Notes under the pieces: generated by a model
Seen by the model: only the letters and a program-made list of their open reading frames with translations
The model's database searches: none
Told to the model about the DNA's origin: nothing
Made by a program: the position numbers and the translations under genes
Part shown: positions 1 to 12,092 of the stretch, piece after piece
Layout: each line of letters opens with the position of its first letter
How positions within the stretch are numbered: the stretch's first letter is position 1
Assembly: GCA_038380795.1 (NCBI GenBank)
Contig: CM076270.1
Span: forward strand, 18,678,001 to 18,742,000
Origin: Pyrocephalus nanus
Taxonomy: Eukaryota; Chordata; Aves; Passeriformes; Tyrannidae
Length of the DNA stretch: 64,000 nucleotides
Reading direction: 5' to 3'

Positions 1-488
1 GTAAGACAAAGGAAACGGCCTGAACTTTAACATCCCCAGAAAAACCCACCAAAATACATATGGACAAATGCTGGAGGTAACTGAGCTTCTGTTTTTGGAA
101 AAAAAAAAAACCTCAAGGAGGACTGCAGAATACCAAGGAGGAGAATTTCTTTTGAAACTATAGTACTGAAAAACAAAAATCGTGTTTTGGGAGAGATCTG
201 ATTATATTCAGGTAACAGATTTTTCCAGATTTCTTTTCACACAAAACTGGCAATTAAAAAATGAGAAGCCAACAGGCCAGAGTCAAAATTATCCAATTCA
301 AGAACTGAGTAAGAGGACAACATCTTGAAATTTGAGTCCAAATTTGCAACTACTGTTAACTTACCAATATTCCCAATGAAGCAAGAGGCACACCACAGTT
401 TAGGACTATAGACACATGAATATTCAGGTACTCTTAACTGTACTAGCACCTATAGGAGACATTCCTAATGGTCAGGATAAAATTTTAC

Positions 489-620
489 TGAAGATCTTAT
501 CAACAAGAAGGGTTTCTGCATGTCTTCTGGATTTTTGCTTTGCAAAATAGTAAAAGTTTTCTCATTTGTATGACAAATAACTAGCAAGGGTTTAATCATA
601 TCATGCAATTTGAGAGATAA
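489..620 (-). CDS. Weak candidate exon, 44 codons in phase 0
   Basis: Acceptor GATGTTAATTTTCAG, then an open stretch LSLKLHDMIKPLLVICHTNE through PEDMQKPFLLIRSS, with only a weak donor (TTCA|GTAAAA). It would follow the candidate exon at 823-884 in phase. An overlapping alternative is a separate exon at about 380-449 with a better donor (ATATTG|GTAAGT), reading VLVQLRVPEYSCVYSP. The gap between the two is too small for an intron, so at most one is right. Confidence 0.18.
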
Positions 621-822
621 CTGAAAATTAACATCCACAATGAATGCATTCTCCCTGTGCAATTAGACAATAATTAAATGCTTGGTAGTAGCAAAACATT
701 ATGAGAATATATTGAAAAACAAACAATAATTCAAGAAGTGACTTGTTCAACTCTACAACTTTACCAGCAACATTGAGAGTTTCATGTTTTTCTACCAAGA
801 GACAGACCAATTAACAGAATAC

Positions 823-884
823 CTTCACTAGGACATTTTCTAGGAAGGGGGAAAAGCTAAAGTTGGCAGTATTCTCAGATTTCA
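823..884 (-). CDS. Weak candidate further exon of the leftward gene
   Basis: Strong acceptor (GTTGTTGTTTCTTATAG) and a moderate donor (GTGAAG|GTATTC). Open in the phase left by the exon at 1652: KSENTANFSFSPFLENVLVK, ending in phase 0. A competing choice starts at an acceptor near 798 and reads EKHETLNVA, then on towards GKVVELNKSLLELL. Both cannot be right in one transcript. Confidence 0.2.
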
Positions 885-936
885 CTATAAGAAACAACAA
901 CAAAGATGTTCAATAATTTCCTGACGGAACTCTTTA

Positions 937-938
<2 letters not shown>

Positions 939-968
<30 letters not shown>
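939..968. repeat. Poly-A run, 30 bases
   Basis: Uninterrupted A on the plus strand. Possibly an old retroposed tail or slippage tract; no flanking element recognised. Confidence 0.95.
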
Positions 969-971
<3 letters not shown>

Positions 972-1651
972 TTTCTTTTTTACTAGATTTCTCATCTCAC
1001 TTCAAGTAACAATAAACAAGTTTTTTTTTTCTTAACAAGCAATGATGTTTAACTCAATTTTCTACTTATGCCAATAAAATTATCAACAACCTCTAATATA
1101 TCACAAGTGCTGATACCTGAATTTCACAGTATTCATTTCACAATTTGTTGATAAGGATTCACCTTTCAGTTCAAGGGAACCCTAAACACAAGTCTCTTAT
1201 TTAAAAGAAAGTAATATCTTTATAAAGGTCATTCCCATTAACCACTGCTCACAGCTGCCACTTTACAACAAAGGGACTGATCAAGACACAGATCTGCTCC
1301 AGAGCCATCCAAGGGCCACCCTGAATTTATAGCAGCTTCTGGACAGGAAGAAGTCAGATCAGGGTCCTTACATCCATAGTAAGGATGTTTCCAACCAGGT
1401 TGTTTCCCCAGTGAAGAAACTCAAACCTGAATTTAAGAATAAGTATGGTTTTAGGCTAAAACTGTTTTAGCTTCAAATAAGGTAACTCCCAGTTCATACA
1501 CAAAAAAATTGTTCTGAATGAGTATATATATGACTGAAATGTCAGTTTTAAGATAAAACAAACAATATATTTTCTGCATAAGCTCTAGAGGGGCAGGAGG
1601 AGAAGCATCTTTCTACTAACATGAATCACAATAATTATGCACGTTTCTTAC

Positions 1652-1725
1652 CTGTTTTTAATATGAAAAGTTGGTAAAAGTGTTTATCAAGCTCCCTCTC
1701 AGCTAGCATCAAAAGCATGAGGTGC
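1652..1725 (-). CDS. Candidate exon 4 of the leftward gene (74 bases)
   Basis: Acceptor GACTCTGGACCTAG and consensus donor AAACAG|GTAAGAAAC. The first base completes an Arg codon with the AG of the previous exon, then reads HLMLLMLAERELDKHFYQLF and ILKT, leaving one base. The single open frame is again the one required. The leucine/methionine-rich stretch followed by charged residues looks helical. Family not recognised. Confidence 0.42.
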
Positions 1726-2295
1726 CTAGGTCCAGAGTCTGCCACATGCATTTAATTCTTGACTCCTCCTCTTCTACTGGAAATCTTTGACCATTACAGA
1801 GTCCGGACACCTCTATAACTATAAAATATAAAAGAAATACCTGGGCCCCCCAACAGTGTCCTCTTCAAACAGATACCAGAGAGATGCTCACAGCTATGTC
1901 ATGCCTACGCAGATAAATGGTGGTTAAACATGAAACTGTCACACAGCAGAGGAATAAGACACAAATTTGCATTTTAAACACTTTTGGTCTAAAACAAGGT
2001 CTTATTGCATTTTAAAACAACAGAATCTTCTATGCTAGATAAAATAACCCTTAGGATTCACAATCAGTATGGTATCACACTATGCACATAGTCTGTATGG
2101 GCTGACACAGCCACTAAGAGCAGGGCCAGCCTCTCCAGTAGGTCAAGAGCCAAACGCCTGGTGTGGTCACAGCAGGAGCTCCAGGTTTGGTTAAACACCA
2201 TTTTACCACCTGACCTAAACTCATCTACATCACTGCGGGCTTGGTACAGGCACTGAAGATTTTACAAGGCAGCTGCAAAATGTCAATTTGCATAA

Positions 2296-2480
2296 TGACT
2301 GAGGTCAAAAAGGACCCTGGAGGGATCCTCTCCAGGCAGTTTCCTAGAGCAGGCTGCCCAGGACCACCTCCAGAAGACTTCTGAATATCTCTGAGGATGG
2401 ATATTCCATAGTATCTCTAGGAAATTTGTTCCAGTGCTCACTTACCCTCAAAGTAAAAAAGTGGTTTTTTATAGTCAGAA
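2296..2480 (-). mobile_element. Old CR1 LINE 3' fragment
   Basis: On the minus strand it reads like the CR1 3' region: TTTGAGGGTAAGTGAGCACT, GGAACA, then GATATTCAGAAG, GGTCCTGGGCAGCCTGCTCT and a tail resembling TGACCTCAGTCATT. More diverged than the element at 4049. Confidence 0.8.
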
Positions 2481-4048
2481 GGCTGTACTAACAAAGTCCA
2501 TCAACACTATTATTCTTCCTAATAAAAATAGTCTCTCAAGAGAGACACTGGGAATTTTGATGGAAAAACCAAGAAACTGAAAGGTCTTCTATCAAATCCA
2601 GCAAACTAAGTCTGCTGGTGCATGCCACTGCCATGTAGCAACAAAAAATAGTACAATAAAATCCCCAAATTCAGAAGATCAACATTTGTGTGACAAACAG
2701 TTACATCATTTTAAGTGTTTCATTTGAATATGCAGAAGAAATGTTTGGAACAAAAATCTGGAACAGTGTTCAAATCCCAAGCTAACCACTTTGGAAGACA
2801 GCCCATGTTAACATGCCTTAATTTAACATGCTGCATGTCTACTAACTGTTAAAAGTACATTTGTGTTGGCCAGATTTAAGGAAGAATTTATTCACAACAT
2901 TCCATTCTGCATAACGTTGCAAAGCTGACTTAAGTTCCAAAATACTCGTATTATGATTCAAACCTGTATACATTGGTTCTTTATATGTTTTTGCTTCTGA
3001 CTTTATCATAAATTGATGAAACAGGATTTAAACTATGAGCTTTCTACCTTGACCACAAGAAGTGTTAGAAATTGCTGTACCCAGAACTACTCGCAGATTT
3101 CACAGTTTTTAGCTTGGAAATTAAAAACGTGAAATGTCTTTACGCACTAGTTAAATCCTTGTCTAAAGGCAGCTCTTCTAACTCCCTTACTCTAACCCAA
3201 CTCCCTGTAAAATTTTCAGAGGTTAAAAAAAGTAAAAAAGGTTTAACAAAGTCTGGGTTTGAAGAGGATATTCACAGTAGCAGCATGTACCATTTTAATT
3301 GTGTCTCCTATTGGCTTCATCTACTTAGCCCATTTAGGAAGGCATTAAGAAAAAACAGTTCTTGTAAACTACTTTAAATTCTCATGATAAGCCTTTCTAC
3401 AATTTAACTCAAAGGAAGACAAATCTACACCAAAAGCACTTTTATCTGAAACAAAATGCCTGGTCCAAATGACTTGTATTTAAACAGTGTGAACAGAACT
3501 AGAGGCAGTAAAATCTCATCATTTTTTTCTATTATTTAACAGAGGAAATATACAGGTGATTGAGTATGGCCAAATCACAAAGAACTAAGAGTTCATCTAT
3601 GGATGGCATCTCAAAGAAGATCTTTTCCACAGAAGGAAGTCTAATTTGTTCAGTTTACAAGTAATACAGAACTTGTGACATTTCCTTTGATACTAACATA
3701 CATCTATTCTAAGCACAGAAGACTTCAAATATTAGAAAGGAGTGAACAACCTGCTTTAGGGAACACACCTGTATTACAGGATGCAAACCAAGCTGAACCA
3801 AGTTCACTTTCTGTAGAACTGAAGCCCCACCTGGAGCATTAAAAAGAGAATGTTGTCAGATTTTAGAACCAATTCAGAACACATTTTTTAGCTACAGAAA
3901 AACAGGTTTGATTTTTTTCAATTATTTAGACTAAATAGACATTACAGTGTTAATCCTCAAAATCTCAGTTACAATTTCATCTGTTTTGCAATATTACAGT
4001 ACTATCCAGACTAGCTTATTAATAAACTTCTGCACTGCAAACAGTACA

Positions 4049-4590
4049 GATCACAGAATCAACCAGGTTGGAAAAGACCTCTGAGATCGAGTCCAATCCA
4101 TGACCCAACACCACCCTGTCAACTAGACCATGGCACTGAGTGCCACATCCAGTCTCATCTTAAATACCTCCAGGGATGGTGACCCCACCACCTCCCTGGG
4201 CAGCCCATTCCAATGTCTGATCACTCTCTCTGTAAAGAATTTCTTTCTAATGTCCAACTTCAACCTCCCCTGGCACAGCCTAAGTCAATTCCCTCTTGTC
4301 CTACTGCTGGTTGCCTGGAGAAGAGACCAACCCCACCTTGCTCCAGCCTCCTGTCAGGGAGTTACAGAGAGTGATGAGGTCTCCCTGAGCCTCCTCTTCT
4401 CCAGGCTCAACATCCCCAGCTCCCTCAGCCTCTCCTCACAGGGCCTGTGCTCCAGTCCCTTCCCCAGCCTCGCTGCCCTTCTTTGGACACTCTCCAGCCT
4501 CTCAATGTCCTTCCCGAACTGAGGGGCCCAGAATGGACACAGCACTCCAGGTGTGGCCTAACTAGTGCTGAGTACAGGGCTGTCCGCACT
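4049..4590 (-). mobile_element. CR1 LINE fragment, 3' end with reverse-transcriptase remnant
   Basis: The minus strand ends with the CR1 3' tail (GAGGTCTTTTCCAACCTGGTT and a GATTCTGTGATC terminus). Upstream it encodes the C-terminal reverse-transcriptase region: ALVRPHLE, then, after a frame break, [32 protein letters not shown] and KRRLRE. 5' truncated, as CR1 usually is, and frame-broken, so inactive. GC-rich relative to surroundings, fairly well preserved. Confidence 0.9.
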
Positions 4591-4727
4591 GTTGCTGATA
4601 TTACAGCTCGAAGGAAACGTACAGAGGAGCAACAACAAAAGCACATTAAAAAAACCTCCCAGTTCAGACTCACTAAAAGGTACTGATAATACAAATCACT
4701 TTCTCAGGGACAGCATAAAACACTCAC

Positions 4728-4784
4728 CTTAATGAATGTACTGATCGTGATCTTTCAAAATATGAAAGCGTCATTAATATATTC
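4728..4784 (-). CDS. Candidate exon 3 of the leftward gene (57 bases)
   Basis: Very good acceptor (TCTCTTTTTTTTATAG) and donor (TTAAG|GTGAGT). Only one of three frames is open and it is the one fitting the neighbouring exons: NILMTLSYFERSRSVHSL, leaving AG. It lies directly beside a CR1 insertion (ends near 4590). The peptide looks protein-like but I do not recognise a family. If the upstream exons are non-coding, the internal ATG (MTLSYFERS) could be a start. Confidence 0.45.
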
Positions 4785-7700
4785 CTATAAAAAAAAGAGA
4801 ACATAGTTTTATAAGCTAGATAAAAATTTACTATGAAATTAATCAAGTCCATTTAATAATGCAATACAAGTCCAATCACGTAAAATATGCATTCCAAGAT
4901 GAAGAACATTTATAAAGACTACAAATACAAAATGAAAGGAAATGCAAGAGATTTTATTGATAAAATATTTATTATTGTAACCTAACTTCTAAATTGGTTC
5001 TTTGAGCAATGCACAAAGTAACTACCCACTGAATTCTGTTCTCTTCATAAACATATGAAACCTCCTCAAATTCCATCTCCATGATCTTAATTTATTGTTA
5101 GAACATTGTTTAGATACTACAGATACTAACACTGTGTATTTCAAAATGTTGACAGCATCCAAGCTAAAGAATTAGTATTATCTGATATAAAGTCTGGGAT
5201 CACATTCAAGTTACGTTTCTTCTTCGGCACATTACAATCTTAAACCATTCATCACCAAAATTCAAATTACAAATTAACCTCAGCAGATGAAAAACTTCTG
5301 AGAGCTAATTCAACAGAGAAAAAGTATTGACATCATGACCAAGATTAGTTTCATATTCCAAACCACAAGTATGCATTCTTAGAGCAAAAGCTGTTCTCAA
5401 TTTACTAAAACTTACACTTCTACACATCTGATAGAGAAAACAAAAAAGGTATCACAGATAGAAGGTTTCTCAGGCCCCCAGAGGGTCAAATAGGAAAAAA
5501 ATAATCCCTTAGTTCTCAAGTAATGGTTCCAAAATAGACTTAAGTTTATGTCACCAGTCACTTGTATTCCTGAAGCACTCATGGCACTGCTATTATTTAA
5601 TTGCCTTCCAGTTTCAGGTTGGTTTTGTTGTTTCTAAAGTTGCTTGTTTTCCCTGAGGAATAACTTACAGTGAAAAGTAAGGTAACAGGACCAAGTCAAC
5701 TCAGTTTTACTGAAAACAGAAGGATATCAGCACATTTTGCACTTGTCAAGTGAAAGACTGTAAGAAGTCAAATACCACAGAAATCTCCCCTTTACTTCTT
5801 CCCCAAAAAGTTGTTCCAAACTATTCCTCCATCATCTAGAAGGAATTGTTCTCATTTCTGCCAGTCCAGGAGCAAAGCTTATTTTATCATTTCAGGTTTC
5901 CTTGTTCTGTTAAGCCCACAACCCTCAAGATTCCACAGTGGACATGGACTGATCATCCCCAAGAGCCAACAGAAACTGGCTTTCTCAAGGTTATTCCTTC
6001 ACCTTGAATAATAAGCCATGGCCCAGAGCCAAGTTTAACTGCCAACAGGTTGCATATTTGCCATAAAAAAAAAATAAATTGCAGCCTGTACCAAGATATG
6101 TTGTGAAAACACCAAACATGATCTCCTTCTCCTGCTTCATCCTCATTTCTACACGTCCTTCCTTCAGTCTTCTTATAGGTAACTAAAATTGCACTCGATG
6201 TGAACTTAAAAAACCCCAACATTTCATTCTCTTTGTAACCAGAAAATGCTGTTCTCTTCAAAAAATAACAAAAATTACATGTTTGAGATTGCCAAGTGTT
6301 GTCACAGAAAGGAGGGAAAAATTATCACACCCCACCATACATTCATTCATATACTTTGCCTTTATTATAGGTGAAACTAGATCAAAAGTACCTCAACACC
6401 GCATTTAAACTATAGTATTTGTTGACATCCTCATTAAGCAGCATACTTGCATATCTACTGCTCCCCTCCCTTAAAGAAAAGGGCAGGATTTCACCATGAG
6501 GTGTTACATTTATAGAAGTTCCAGGCTAACACTGCTCTTAAGACATTTCTGCAGTTCACACCCTGTTAAAGACTTCAGTCAGAATGAAACTCCCATTCTG
6601 GAAGACTCTGTGCCAAATAAATTCTAGACCCCATCACATCAATAATACACTCCAAGAAGTGCAGCAACCTAACAAACATGATGTACTTGTCCTGGGAGTT
6701 GGACATATTAGTACTGAAATAAGAGCTCAAGTCGCAGAAGAACCCATGCTGGCGAGGTAATTGAAATGAAGTAAGTCCTCTATATACTGGAGATCTTTGT
6801 AAAATTAAACTAAGCAGAAACATAAAAGTACATGTAATAAGGTCAAGCACAAAAACTGTACTAAGATACAAAAGCTGCAAGGAATAAGGAGAATAGGCAG
6901 CAAAATCAACAAAAAAGAAAAGTACTGGACATCCTCTCCACTTCATCTTGTCTCGCTAAGCTTCAATTATGAGAAGTTAGAGATGTCATTGCAGAGGCAC
7001 AGTGAAGTGCCTCTGTTTTTAGGACAGGGTGTTAGAATGCCAGTGTAGCTTTGGATCTACTTCTAAAAAGCCAGTTCTACTTAAAAGCCATCTATACATG
7101 GAAATCTCTATTTTATCTATAAGAAAAAAAAATAAGAACTAAGGATTATAATCGTACACTCAAAAACAGGTGGAAGCAAACCTAACGTCTTTCCTTAACA
7201 TTTTGGCATACAAATGAGCTCTCTTTTCCTCCAAACACCTGCAGCCTGCTCATATAATCTGTAAAATCTCCTCAAACTCCTCCCTAAGGAACATGTTCTC
7301 TGTATTTTAGTCCACTTGTCATGGAAACAGCATGTTGGGCCTCTAACCCTTCAGCACCCCTAATAAATTTTTCCTTTATATTGGGAAAAAACAAAGAAGA
7401 AAGGATAATCATACTCCATGATTATGTACCTTCTAGAGGCAAACTTGTCTAAATCAGACTACAAAAAAAAGTCAGTGAAATCAGAAGGCTTCTCCAGGAC
7501 TACCACACACTATCAGCAGCAGCTGAAAACATCTGTACAAACATTTCTTGATCTTACAATAGCATTCACACACAAATTCTCATAACCTCTCTTACATATA
7601 AGTAGGGACAACATGCACTTCAGAACTACTGCCTGTGCAACTTGAATGAAACAGTGTATTGCTGCTGTCCCTCAGCAACTCCTCAACTGGGAGAGAGGAC

Positions 7701-9350
7701 CAAGTGAGAGGATTCTGCACCAGTACAAGTCCAGTGCAGGCACTCAGACAAAGAGACCCTATCTACACTGAAAGGATAACCTCAGAAACACAAACCAGAA
7801 GTACAGAAGCCCACCCTGCCCCTGTTCCAGCACTGCTGGCAGGCAGAGTACAAGCAGGCTGCACAAGCGTGCCTGGTGATCTACTAAGCCACTTAGCAGA
7901 ACATCGGATCACCGCGTATGCTCGGGCATGTGGATCCCCATGTGTGCGGCTGCCTCCCTACTACATTTGCCTCTGCCTCGCCGGCAGTAACAACAGAGCA
8001 TGCTCTGGAGAGCAGCTTCAGAGCCTCTCCACAGGTTTCACAGACATATCCAAATCATCTGACCCCTCTTCATTTAGTTCTCTGCCACACTGCATTTCAC
8101 AAAAGCAGCCTTGGGCCACAAGAAATCCCAGCAACAGATAGCAAAACTATTAGACTCTGAAGTATGAGTTTGACAGCTACCTTCTCTTTTCCTTCTCTTT
8201 TATCATGTTCTTTAAATGTACTTAACAGAATTAAGTATGTTGCCTGTAACTGAAAAGAAACACCCACACCCTCCTCCCCAAAAAATCCTTCTGTCAGAAG
8301 GCAGAGTTGTTCTTCACTAACCAGCTACTGGCAAGTAAAAGGTTTGCCTTACAACCAATACATGCAACGTTAACAGCCTGACCACCCACTACAGCTGTGG
8401 GTAAGTTTAAGGCAGCAGTTAAAAGCAGGAAAGTGGACACCTTTTACACAGGATAAAAAACATCAGTAGCATTACTTTCAAGACCAGCATTTTCTGTATT
8501 CAATCTCATCTATACCCAAAAGTGCAAGTCAAAGCTCTTCAGACTAATAGAACAATAACATTAAGAATGATACAGGTATTAATTGACCCCTTTGCTGTTC
8601 AGAGCTTGACAAACTAAGTTAACACAAGGAGAACTCAAGCAGTTCAAAACCTGCACTACAGGGATATAAATGGATGTGGAAAGTATGAATGCAGCAAGAC
8701 AATCCAGTAAATAAGCTCTGTAATCCACCATCCTCATAGAGAAATTCTAGGCCATGCAACCAAAACTGGAGACAAAAATTCCTTTTCAGAAACACCTGAT
8801 CATCTAGTAATTATGATGTGGTAACGTCATGAGTATTATATAGTGTCTACAGGACACTCACGCCAAGTATTGCACAAGGCCTTGCTAAGAACATGATGTT
8901 CCCTTTTTAACATAGGCCAACCATAGCAACCCTATAGAAAACACTACAGTTGATGTAGACGAGTGATAATTTACTGGTTCTACTAGCTACAGGTAACATA
9001 TTGCTTTTAATCCACACCAAATACACCTCATCCCACAGCAATTCGCACATGCGCTTATACTTCAAGGGGTTATAAAAGATTTTCTGCAGTAAGTTATATT
9101 CTAATACTGTAAAGATAAGGGTGTGGCCAGCACCCAGGGAAAAAAAAAATGGTTTATTAGTCTGTACCTAAGCCAAACACTTCCTGGTCATAGTAAAGTC
9201 TGAGGTAGAAGACACATCCAGAACTTTACTGCCAACCACTTTCCTCATTTCCCTCTATTCTCATACTTTGCCTCCATCAACATTCAGTTTACGCACAATA
9301 CTTATTACTGTAAAAATGTAGTGTTTAGGAACAGGCTCAAGCAAGTTTAC

Positions 9351-9387
9351 CTGATAAACTGAGCCGTTACATATTTTAATCTTATGA
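9351..9387 (-). CDS. Candidate exon 2 of the leftward gene (37 bases)
   Basis: Strong acceptor (CCACCTTTTCTTCCTTCAG) and an acceptable donor (ATCAG|GTAAAC). Entered in the phase left by the exon at 11679, it reads IRLKYVTAQFI with no stop, leaving AG to be completed by the next exon. Only the phase fit and the splice signals support it. Confidence 0.33.
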
Positions 9388-10427
9388 CTGAAGGAAGAAA
9401 AGGTGGAGAAGGTAATATGACAGTATGCTGTCTCTGTAATGCTTCTCAGCGGAAATCCAAAAGGAATAAGAAGAGTAAGCCATAAAAATGAAGATTACTT
9501 AGATTTTCACTGACAGCATTCATATGCTAAAGCAAATAGAGGAAACCTACAAGTCCTACCAACTGACAAATAAACAAAAAGCACAGCAAAACCATTTAGT
9601 CTTTGAATTGTAAATGAAACCAGAAAACTTGCTGAATCCGAAGAAGCGCACAAAAGCAAAAAACACGCTTTCCATGCTTTTACCTTCTGGACTACATCAA
9701 GCCAAATGATGTGGTGACTTCTTCACAGGACAGGTTCTTTCACTGTACAGTGTTTGACACTTATGACAACTACCCAACTAAAGTATTTGCTGTTCTACCT
9801 TGAAATAAACACTTGAAGTGACCAAAACCCCACCAAAACTGAAGGCTATTACTTTTTTCTTCTACCCTAGGTCAAAGGTCATCTCCTTTCCTCTATGTGT
9901 TACCAGTGAGGTAAGCAACCTCCAGAGTCCAAAATCAGGGCCCCACACCTCAGGACAGTGCCCTAATCACAAGACTTAGAGCAAACTCTGGATGAAATGA
10001 GGACTCAGTCCAGCTCTCCAGTGAAACTGCCTCACTGCAGAAATAATGCAAGTTTCAGTAACAAAGGGAAAAAAGAAAGATCCCAAAAGCATGCAAACAC
10101 ACGCAAGCATAAGCAAGAGGGAATTTGATGTTACAGTGCAACAAAGTGGGCACTCTCCTTGCACCAATCAAACTGTGGTTGAAACAATACTGGCTACCGG
10201 AAATGGTTTCTCACTACACTACCTCAGGTTTTTACTATATTTTTGATTGATAGATTCTGTCCATGCTAGAATCATTATAGAACTTCCACATTTTTTCCCC
10301 CCTTAGTTGTGGTAGCTATTATCTCAGATGTAAAAGACGATAAACCTCAGTCTGACATTTGGAAAAGGAAGGCAGAGGTTTACAAAAAAGATGAGAAAGA
10401 CTTCTTATCAGGGCCTATAGTGACAGG

Positions 10428-10540
10428 ATGAGGTGCAGTGATTTGAAACTGCAAGAGGGGAGATTCTGATCGCACATAAGGTTAAAACAGTTGGACTCGA
10501 TGATCTTAGAGGTCTTTTCCAACCTTCATGATTCTGTTTC
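10428..10540 (+). mobile_element. CR1 LINE 3' tail fragment
   Basis: Contains the CR1 terminal signature GTTGGACTCGATGATCTTAG, AGGTCTTTTCCAACC and ATGATTCTG on the plus strand, about 440 bases left of the CpG island. Confidence 0.85.
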
Positions 10541-10774
10541 TTCAAAACCCTTCAATGCACTGTCTCAACCAAGTTACTGTTTCACTGGCATAGACTTGCA
10601 GAGCGCTACAGTTTCCAGGTACCAGAGACTTCATACAGACATCTCAGTGGGCTTTTTAAACTCCCGTGGAACACTGAGAGTCCTCTACCCTATCCTAACC
10701 TATTACAGAACGTCAGACGTAGAGTGTCAGCTTGACTGTTACCATATTGCTCATCTATTTGCATGAAACTGTAC

Positions 10775-10782
10775 TTACATAA
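10775..10782. promoter_or_regulatory. D-box TTACATAA just outside the CpG island
   Basis: A fourth copy of the same octamer, 200 bases left of the island, with a CACGTG E-box at 10936-10941 between it and the island. Local sequence is AT-rich, so this copy alone is weaker evidence. Confidence 0.3.
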
Positions 10783-11546
10783 ACTGTTTTGTAATCACGC
10801 ATGTAATAGCATGCAACTAATGTGAGCAGCAGGCACAACCACACCGTCTCAAGGAAAAAAAGTGTCCTCACAACCACAGGCAGCACAAAAAACCAAACAG
10901 ACAGCACCTGTTGCCCACTCTACCCGCACCTCACGCACGTGAGTAGTGCTGAGACTGTGGCTCTGAGTAACACAACTCTTCTCGCGAAACATCCCCCCGG
11001 GCCGGCGGGCACGGCGCTGCCGCGGGGTGCTGCTCCCTGCACCGAGACACGCGGGGTGCCCTCCGCGCCCCCGCCATGCCCTCCGCACACACACGGCCGC
11101 CAGAGACGCCAGAGCGGAGCCCCGCCGGGGCACTGGGACCAGGACCGGCCCCTCCGCCCCCGGCCGGACACGGGCACCGGCGTCCCCTCGGCCCCTCAGC
11201 CTGACCCCGCGAGGGCGCCCCTCGGAGCGCACCGCTCCCGTCCCAGCCCAGCCGGGTGTGGGTGTGCCCGTGCCCCCCGCTCCCGGACGCCCTCCCGGGC
11301 GGGGGCCGCGCCGCGCTCAGCCCCGCACCCACTCCGGCCAGGGACTCACAGCCGGCGGCCGCTTCCCTCGCTGCAATCCCGGCGGGATGGGGGGGGCGTC
11401 ACAGCCGCCCCTCGCTCGGCTGAGAGGGAGCCCCACGCGCCCCGTCCGCGGCGGGCCGGGGGTGGCGGCGCCGCCACGGACCCCGCGGGACAGGAGGCGA
11501 CCCGCCCGCCCATCGGCCCGGCAACGGGAGAGCCCCGGCGCGGGGG

Positions 11547-11554
11547 TTATGTAA
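11547..11554. promoter_or_regulatory. D-box TTATGTAA
   Basis: Exact PAR-bZIP octamer inside GC-rich sequence, where such an AT-rich word is unlikely by chance. It lies within the presumed 5' intron of the leftward transcript. Confidence 0.5.
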
Positions 11555-11678
11555 CCTCGGCCCGGAGGGCGCCGGGAGGAGCGGAGCCCCCGTGTCCCCC
11601 GAGCCCGCCGCCCCCTCCCGCCACCCCCTGTGGGCTCCCGATCCCCGCGGGGAGCGTGCCCGGCGGGCCCCGACTCAC

Positions 11679-11727
11679 CACACACGGCCCGTCCCGCGGC
11701 CCCGGCGCGTCCCGGCTCGGGCTTCAT
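11679..11727 (-). CDS. Candidate first coding exon of an unrecognised leftward gene
   Basis: Starts at an ATG 50 bases downstream of an inverted CCAAT box. It encodes MKPEPGRAGAAGRAVC plus one base and ends at a consensus donor (GTGTGTG|GTGAGTCGG). The frame stays open upstream, so a longer N-terminus is possible, but it would cover the CCAAT boxes. Composition is Ala/Gly/Arg-rich, as usual for CpG-island exons, so translation of this exact segment is uncertain; it could be 5' UTR. Confidence 0.4.
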
Positions 11728-11866
11728 ACGGGCAGAAACGTGACCGGCCGCCGCGCGCCCGCCCCGCCCGCGCCCCGATTGGCCGCGCGCGAGTGACGCA
11801 GCCCCTGCGTGCGGGCGGGGGCGGGGCGCGCCGCTCTCCCATTGGCCGCTCCGCCCGCCGCTCACT

Positions 11867-11884
11867 TTACATAAGCCTCACGTG
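11867..11884. promoter_or_regulatory. D-box followed by E-box (TTACATAA, CACGTG)
   Basis: An exact D-box octamer TTACATAA (11867-11874), the site of PAR-bZIP factors DBP/TEF/HLF and of NFIL3, lies four bases from a canonical CACGTG E-box (11879-11884), the site of CLOCK/BMAL1, USF and MYC-family factors. Both sit just upstream of the inverted CCAAT boxes. Confidence 0.6.
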
Positions 11885-12082
11885 TGGCACCATGTTTCCA
11901 CCGGCCGCCGCCGCCGCCGCCTCCCGAGCCTGCCCCGTCGTACCGCCCCTCCCCTCCCCCACACCGCCGCCACCGGAGCGCCGCTCACCCCTGCCCGCCG
12001 CGCCGCCCTCCCGCCGCGGCCGCCTCGCTCTCCTCCGCCGCGCGCCCCCCGCCGCCGGACCGCAGGGCCGAGGGGGGCGCGG

Positions 12083-12092
12083 GTCACGTGAC
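12083..12092. promoter_or_regulatory. Perfect palindromic E-box GTCACGTGAC (CLEAR-type)
   Basis: Ten-base palindrome matching the core of the TFEB/USF CLEAR element and of high-affinity E-boxes. It lies in the CpG island about 200 bases from the nearer D-box/E-box pair. Confidence 0.55.

Noticed and set aside
4130..4694. Several open frames near 4.1-4.7 kb
   Set aside because: They lie in the CR1 LINE; the minus-strand ones are pieces of its broken reverse transcriptase and the plus-strand ones are its antisense.
6575..6946. 123-codon minus-strand frame, hydrophobic
   Set aside because: No good splice sites in phase with neighbouring candidates and no recognised family; possibly an old repeat.
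7659..8141. 160-codon plus-strand frame with a few CpGs
   Set aside because: Ser/Thr/Pro-rich with no domain, no supporting splice acceptor and no promoter; probably chance, although it is the longest frame outside the island.
1..11727. The leftward gene as PER2, suggested by the D-box/E-box promoter and the PER-VAMP linkage seen in mammals
   Set aside because: None of the candidate exon peptides resembles a PER protein.
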